Positions 61,501-64,000 of a stretch of DNA of 64,000 bases are shown here, piece by piece. The translations under genes and the position numbers were made by a program. This stretch comes from Gammaproteobacteria bacterium UBA7310. GTDB lineage: Bacteria; Pseudomonadota; Gammaproteobacteria; Pseudomonadales; Ketobacteraceae. The DNA is taken from contig DKQK01000012.1 of the NCBI GenBank assembly GCA_002471665.1, forward strand, positions 104,367-168,366. The letters run 5' to 3'. Below the pieces are notes generated by a model. It saw only the letters and a program-made list of their open reading frames with translations, was not told the origin of the DNA and ran no database searches. How positions within the stretch are numbered: the first letter of the stretch is position 1; every line of letters starts with the position of its first letter.

Positions 61501-62157
61501 ATCTGGATCATCGGTGGTGATGGGTGGGCTTACGATATCGGTTTTGGTGGCCTGGATCATGTTATGGCCTCCGGCCGTGATGTGAATATTCTGGTACTGG
61601 ATACGGAGGTGTATTCCAATACCGGAGGCCAAACCTCCAAGGCCACTCCCCGTGGCGCGGTGGCCAAGTTTTCCGCCAGTGGTAAAGCCACCGCAAAAAA
61701 GGATCTGGCGCGCATCGCCATGACCTATGAAAACGTGTACGTGGCCCACGTTGCCTACGGCGCCAAGGATGTCCATACCCTGCATACGTTTTTGGAAGCG
61801 GAAGCCTATGACGGGCCATCGCTGATCATCGCCTATGCTCCGTGCATCGCCCATGGGGTGGATATGAGCAACAACCATCGACAGCAGAATCTGGCGGTGG
61901 ATTCCGGTCATTGGCCGCTGTTCCGGTTTGATCCGCGTAAAGCGCAACAGGGACAGAATCCGCTGAAGCTGGATTCCAAACCACCCTCTGTGGATTACGC
62001 GGAGTTTGTGAAAAGTGAAACCCGTTTCAGCATGCTCTGGAATACGCATCCGCAGCGGGCCGCTTTGCTGCTGGATCAGGCACGGGCCGAAGTGCATGAA
62101 CGGTTTGAGCGTTATCAGCAATTGGCGGCACTGGATTGGGACGAGGAGATTCAATAA
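58570..62157 (+). CDS. nifJ: Pyruvate:ferredoxin/flavodoxin oxidoreductase NifJ
   Basis: This 1195-residue single-chain PFOR converts pyruvate and CoA to acetyl-CoA and CO2 with reduced ferredoxin or flavodoxin. Domains in order are the pyruvate domain (IYPITPASPMGEHAD), gamma domain, a two-cluster ferredoxin domain (CTHCGKCAFVCPHG from C702; CTGCSLCVDICP from C759), and the TPP domain with CSGCG (C833 and C836) and GGDGWAYDIGFGGLDHV (in part). The enzyme is oxygen-sensitive. GGAGA lies about 9 nt upstream of the ATG. Its stop overlaps the next gene (TAATG). Confidence 0.97.
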   Translation: MPDTASHFLTIDGNEAVALIAHKTNEVIAIYPITPASPMGEHADAWSAQGRPNIFGSVPQIIEMQSEAGAAGAIHGALQGGTLATTFTASQGLLLMLPNMYKIAGELTPTVFHIAARSVAAQALSIFADHSDVMSARGTGFAMVASNSVQEAHDMALITQAATLNSRIPVLHFFDGFRTSHEVAKIHSIEDSVIAAMIDGDAVQAHRRRALSPEHPVIRGTSQNPDVFFQARETVNPYYQQFPAILQQAMDQFADLTGRAYRLFDYEGASDAERVIIVMGCGAETVAETVSGLLAKGEKVGVLKPRLYRPFDGTALLAALPTTTRAIAVLDRTKEPGAEGDPLYKDVATAVLDAAGAGRLPFAQVPRVVGGRFGLSSKEFTPGMVCSVFDNLHSLSPRNHFTVGIVDDVTHSSLPWEERNAPAQNSKPFECLFYGLGSDGTVSANKNSIKIIGDCTDLHAQGYFVYDSKKSGAVTVSHLRFGQQPIRSAYLIGDDRARYVGCHQTIFLEKFDMLKKAAQEAVFVLNTSLSQDQVWQSLPRSAQQQMLQKNISLYIIDAYEVARQSGMGRRINTVMQTCFFAISGVLPRAEAIQQIKASVEKTYGRKGRDITRRNFEAIDNTLAALIKVPLPAEVSSSQEIQEVGAAQTDPFLKNVTAEIIAGRGDRIPVSLLPADGTYPTGTAKIEKRNIGLEIPVWDEQLCTHCGKCAFVCPHGVIRSKAFPAAAAKDAPATFKQVQIKGKDYPQGTHISYQVAPEDCTGCSLCVDICPIRDKSNASHKALNMAAIGPLKEQEKLNWDYFLGLPDMDRSEVKVNTMKGSMLLEPLFEFSGACSGCGETPYIKLASQLFGDRMVVANATGCSSIYGGNLPTTPWTKNAEGRGPAWNNSLFEDNAEFGLGIRAAYDQQRLIAEDCLRQLAHTLEPSLVEAVLNSPQSNEAEIHEQRQRVAAIRDRLNNVGEPAARQLEPVLDALCRKSIWIIGGDGWAYDIGFGGLDHVMASGRDVNILVLDTEVYSNTGGQTSKATPRGAVAKFSASGKATAKKDLARIAMTYENVYVAHVAYGAKDVHTLHTFLEAEAYDGPSLIIAYAPCIAHGVDMSNNHRQQNLAVDSGHWPLFRFDPRKAQQGQNPLKLDSKPPSVDYAEFVKSETRFSMLWNTHPQRAALLLDQARAEVHERFERYQQLAALDWDEEIQ

Positions 62158-63170
62158 TGGTGGATTTCACAACACGCTATTGCGGTTTAACCCTGAAGAA
62201 TCCACTGGTGCCGTCATCCGGACCGCTGACCGGTAACCTTGATGATGCCCGCCGCCTGGAGGATGCCGGGGCGGCGGCCCTGATACTGCCTTCCCTGTTT
62301 GAGGAAGAGTTGATCCATGAACAGGAGCAACTGCATCGATTCATGGATATGCAGGACATCGGTCATCACGAAGCGGACAGTTTTCTGCCCACGGTACACC
62401 CCTGTGCATCCCGTCTGGATCGGATGCTGGAAACGATTGTCCGTTATAAACAATCACTGTCTATACCTGTGGTGGCCAGTCTCAATGGGGTGACTGATAG
62501 TGGCTGGATTGAGTATGCGCAGGATCTGCAGGCGGCCGGTTGTGATGCCATCGAATTGAATCTGTTTGGTGTTGAACCCGGTGTGGAAACCCGCAGCGAG
62601 ATGGTAGAGGAGCGCTATCTGACGTTGGTCTCCCACCTGGCAGGCTCGGTGCAGATACCCTGCGTGGCAAAACTGTCCAACCAGTTTTCTGGTGTGGTGA
62701 GCTTTGTCAGTCGATTGGAGCAGGCCGGTGCTGCCGGTGTGTCGGTTTTTAATCGCTTTTATCAGCCGGATATTGATCTGGAGACGCTGCAGATCAGGCC
62801 ACAACTAAGCTTGTCCAGTGTTCAGGATACGCTGTTGCGCATCCGCTGGATTGCCATGATCCGGCCTCATGTCGGATTGACCCTGTCTGCCACCGGCGGC
62901 TTTCATGGCTTTCAGGATGTGATGAAAGCATTGTTGGCAGGGGCGGACGTTGTGCATCTGTGCAGTGTACTGTTGAAAGCCGGGCCCGAGGTCATCGGCA
63001 CCATACTCGAGGATATGAGTCGCTGGATGACGGAGAAGGAATACACTTCCGTGCAGCAGTTGCAGGGCAGTTTGAGCTATCGCAATGCAGCAAATCCGGA
63101 AGGCTACGAACGGGCGAACTATATGGATGTTCTGGACAGCTATACCAGCAGCCGTGGTGTGCGTGTGTAG
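62157..63170 (+). CDS. Dihydroorotate-dehydrogenase-like flavoprotein linked to NifJ
   Basis: The 337-residue TIM-barrel protein starts MVDFTTRYCGLTLKNPLVPSSGPLTGN (in part), like class 1 dihydroorotate dehydrogenases, and keeps the barrel pattern (AIELNLFGVEP, PCVAKLSNQFS, LSATGGFHGFQD). The active-site Cys/Ser loop of true DHODs is not clear, and such proteins often sit next to nifJ in many bacteria. It is translationally coupled to nifJ, so a role in its electron transfer or maturation is more likely than pyrimidine synthesis. It is probably not the cell's pyrD. Confidence 0.85.
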   Translation: MVDFTTRYCGLTLKNPLVPSSGPLTGNLDDARRLEDAGAAALILPSLFEEELIHEQEQLHRFMDMQDIGHHEADSFLPTVHPCASRLDRMLETIVRYKQSLSIPVVASLNGVTDSGWIEYAQDLQAAGCDAIELNLFGVEPGVETRSEMVEERYLTLVSHLAGSVQIPCVAKLSNQFSGVVSFVSRLEQAGAAGVSVFNRFYQPDIDLETLQIRPQLSLSSVQDTLLRIRWIAMIRPHVGLTLSATGGFHGFQDVMKALLAGADVVHLCSVLLKAGPEVIGTILEDMSRWMTEKEYTSVQQLQGSLSYRNAANPEGYERANYMDVLDSYTSSRGVRV

Positions 63171-63240
63171 TGACTGGGGGTACCAAGATCAGCAGGCTGC
63201 CACCAGCGGGCAGCAGCTTTGGGTGTGTGCTCTGCTCTGA

Positions 63241-63987
63241 TCAGTAGCGGGTGATACCAAACACTTCCCGATACAGTACCGCCATCGCGATGGCCATAAG
63301 GGGCACGCTCCAGATCAAACCCAGGCCCAGTGGAATCATGCTTACGATCATAATGATGGTGAGCACAATAAAAAACAGGAATACGCTCAACCAGTGCTTG
63401 GTGATGGCCTTGCGTGAGGTTTCCAGCGCCTCCCATGGGCCCATGTCCCGGTCTATGATCAGGGGAATCGCCAGCATGTAGGCAAAGTTCAGATAAATGC
63501 CCGGAATGACAAACAGCAGATAGCCGATAAACAGCATGATGTACATGAGGATCATGGTGAGCAGCAGTTTGCCGGTTAGATTGAAGCAGGAGAACAGATC
63601 GCCGAACTCCGGTTGCTGCCCCTGCACCTGCTTCAGGCACATAACGAATATACCGGCAGAAAAGGGTAGCATCACCGCCATCATGGCAAATTGTATGATG
63701 AGCTGAATCAACATGGCGGCGCCCATACCTGAGCCCGATTCCGGATCGGTGCCGGTGATGAGCAGAGTAACCGTGGTCAGAATGGCCACCGCCACCATGA
63801 CAATAATATACATGAGTATCCCCGCACCCAGAATATAACGCTTCGCCCCCTTGGTTTTCTGCCAGGCTTCGGACAGGATGTCCGCCAGTTCAATTGAATA
63901 ATCACCATCGATACCGGCCTGCAGTGATCCACCTGACTCATTGGTTTCCACCAGCGTTGCGTTGGGGGCGGAATAGTTGTTGCTCAT
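63241..63987 (-). CDS. Multi-helix integral membrane protein
   Basis: The 248 residues start with a hydrophilic segment of about 45, followed by five or six membrane helices (ILGAGILMYIIVMVAVAIL, in part; LLTMILMYIMLFIGYLLFVIPGIYL, in part). The layout with VIPGIYLNFAYMLAIPLIIDRDMGPWEALETS (in part) resembles the YciC/DUF975 and GPDPase-membrane-domain group, of unknown function. It is convergent with the DHOD-like gene; the 70-bp gap holds a GCTGCC/GGCAGC hairpin without a T-run. The start is close to the right window edge but appears complete. Confidence 0.65.
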   Translation of the reverse strand: MSNNYSAPNATLVETNESGGSLQAGIDGDYSIELADILSEAWQKTKGAKRYILGAGILMYIIVMVAVAILTTVTLLITGTDPESGSGMGAAMLIQLIIQFAMMAVMLPFSAGIFVMCLKQVQGQQPEFGDLFSCFNLTGKLLLTMILMYIMLFIGYLLFVIPGIYLNFAYMLAIPLIIDRDMGPWEALETSRKAITKHWLSVFLFFIVLTIIMIVSMIPLGLGLIWSVPLMAIAMAVLYREVFGITRY

Positions 63988-64000
63988 GGGTATACTCCCT

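Noticed and set aside
61153..62154. 333-codon open frame opposite nifJ
   Set aside because: It is the shadow of the conserved TPP domain of NifJ; no ribosome site or family signal.
62157..63170. DHOD-like gene as pyrD
   Set aside because: It is coupled to nifJ, and the catalytic loop of class 1 enzymes is not clear; such NifJ partners are common.
1..64000. CRISPR arrays, insertion sequences, integrases, tRNA or rRNA genes
   Set aside because: No regular spaced repeats, transposase or integrase motifs, or cloverleaf-like CCA-ended sequences were seen; a tRNA scan could still be run.

Overview
The window looks like chromosomal DNA of a moderately GC-rich, probably marine and heterotrophic gammaproteobacterium. 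The evidence is protein style only: ectoine synthesis, several sodium:solute symporters, FadL, two acyl-CoA dehydrogenases, a cytochrome P450, FabV and an FeS-type photolyase. An oil- or lipid-degrading lineage near Alcanivorax, Ketobacter or Marinobacter would fit, but no rRNA or marker gene fixes the taxon. I saw no insertion sequence, phage, CRISPR array or tRNA. Genes are dense, often with 1-23 bp overlaps that define operons.

Layout. 1-8.6 kb: end of a membrane-bound EAL c-di-GMP phosphodiesterase, a DUF945 protein, a coupled MATE exporter/metallophosphoesterase pair, a MarR regulator, a four-helix membrane protein and a dihydroflavonol-reductase-like enzyme. 8.6-19 kb: FadL-type porin, DUF2959 lipoprotein, a P450/TetR/MMPL exporter group with palindromic operator candidates, a PilZ-acyltransferase fusion and FabV. 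19-25 kb: a ferredoxin-type 2-oxoacid oxidoreductase (KorAB) coupled to a ferritin-like protein, an AraC regulator and an acyl-CoA dehydrogenase. 24.7-31.2 kb: a CusCBA-type Cu/Ag efflux operon led by a Cys-rich secreted protein. 31.3-33.2 kb: an ammonium transporter followed by an unrecognised gene. 33.5-40.4 kb: the ectoine locus, with EctR, a fused EctA-EctB, EctC, the specialised aspartokinase, a membrane TPR protein and a sodium:solute symporter. 40.5-44.7 kb: an RND drug-type efflux pair. 44.8-51.8 kb: the most unusual block (below). 51.9-58.4 kb: SDR and acyl-CoA dehydrogenase, then a MerR regulator, a sigma-70 family factor and an FeS photolyase. 58.6-63.2 kb: pyruvate:ferredoxin/flavodoxin oxidoreductase NifJ with a dihydroorotate-dehydrogenase-like partner. 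The window ends with a multi-helix membrane protein.

The candidate undescribed system is the run at 44780-49946: a small secreted/anchored protein, a sodium:solute symporter, a 40-residue membrane peptide, an aspartate-carbamoyltransferase paralogue and an asparagine-synthetase-like amidotransferase. In the carbamoyltransferase the carbamoyl-phosphate pocket is intact, but the positions matching E. coli ATCase Arg229 and Gln231, which hold aspartate, are both alanine. A carbamoyltransferase acting on a non-aspartate amino acid, followed by an amidotransferase and coupled to a sodium symporter beside the ectoine locus, would logically make an N-carbamoylated, amidated amino acid. N-alpha-carbamoyl-L-glutamine 1-amide is a known compatible solute of Ectothiorhodospira marismortui and would need exactly these two steps. 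This is inference, not proof. A convergent N-carbamoyl-amino-acid hydrolase (49958-51199), apparently started at ATT, could degrade such a compound.
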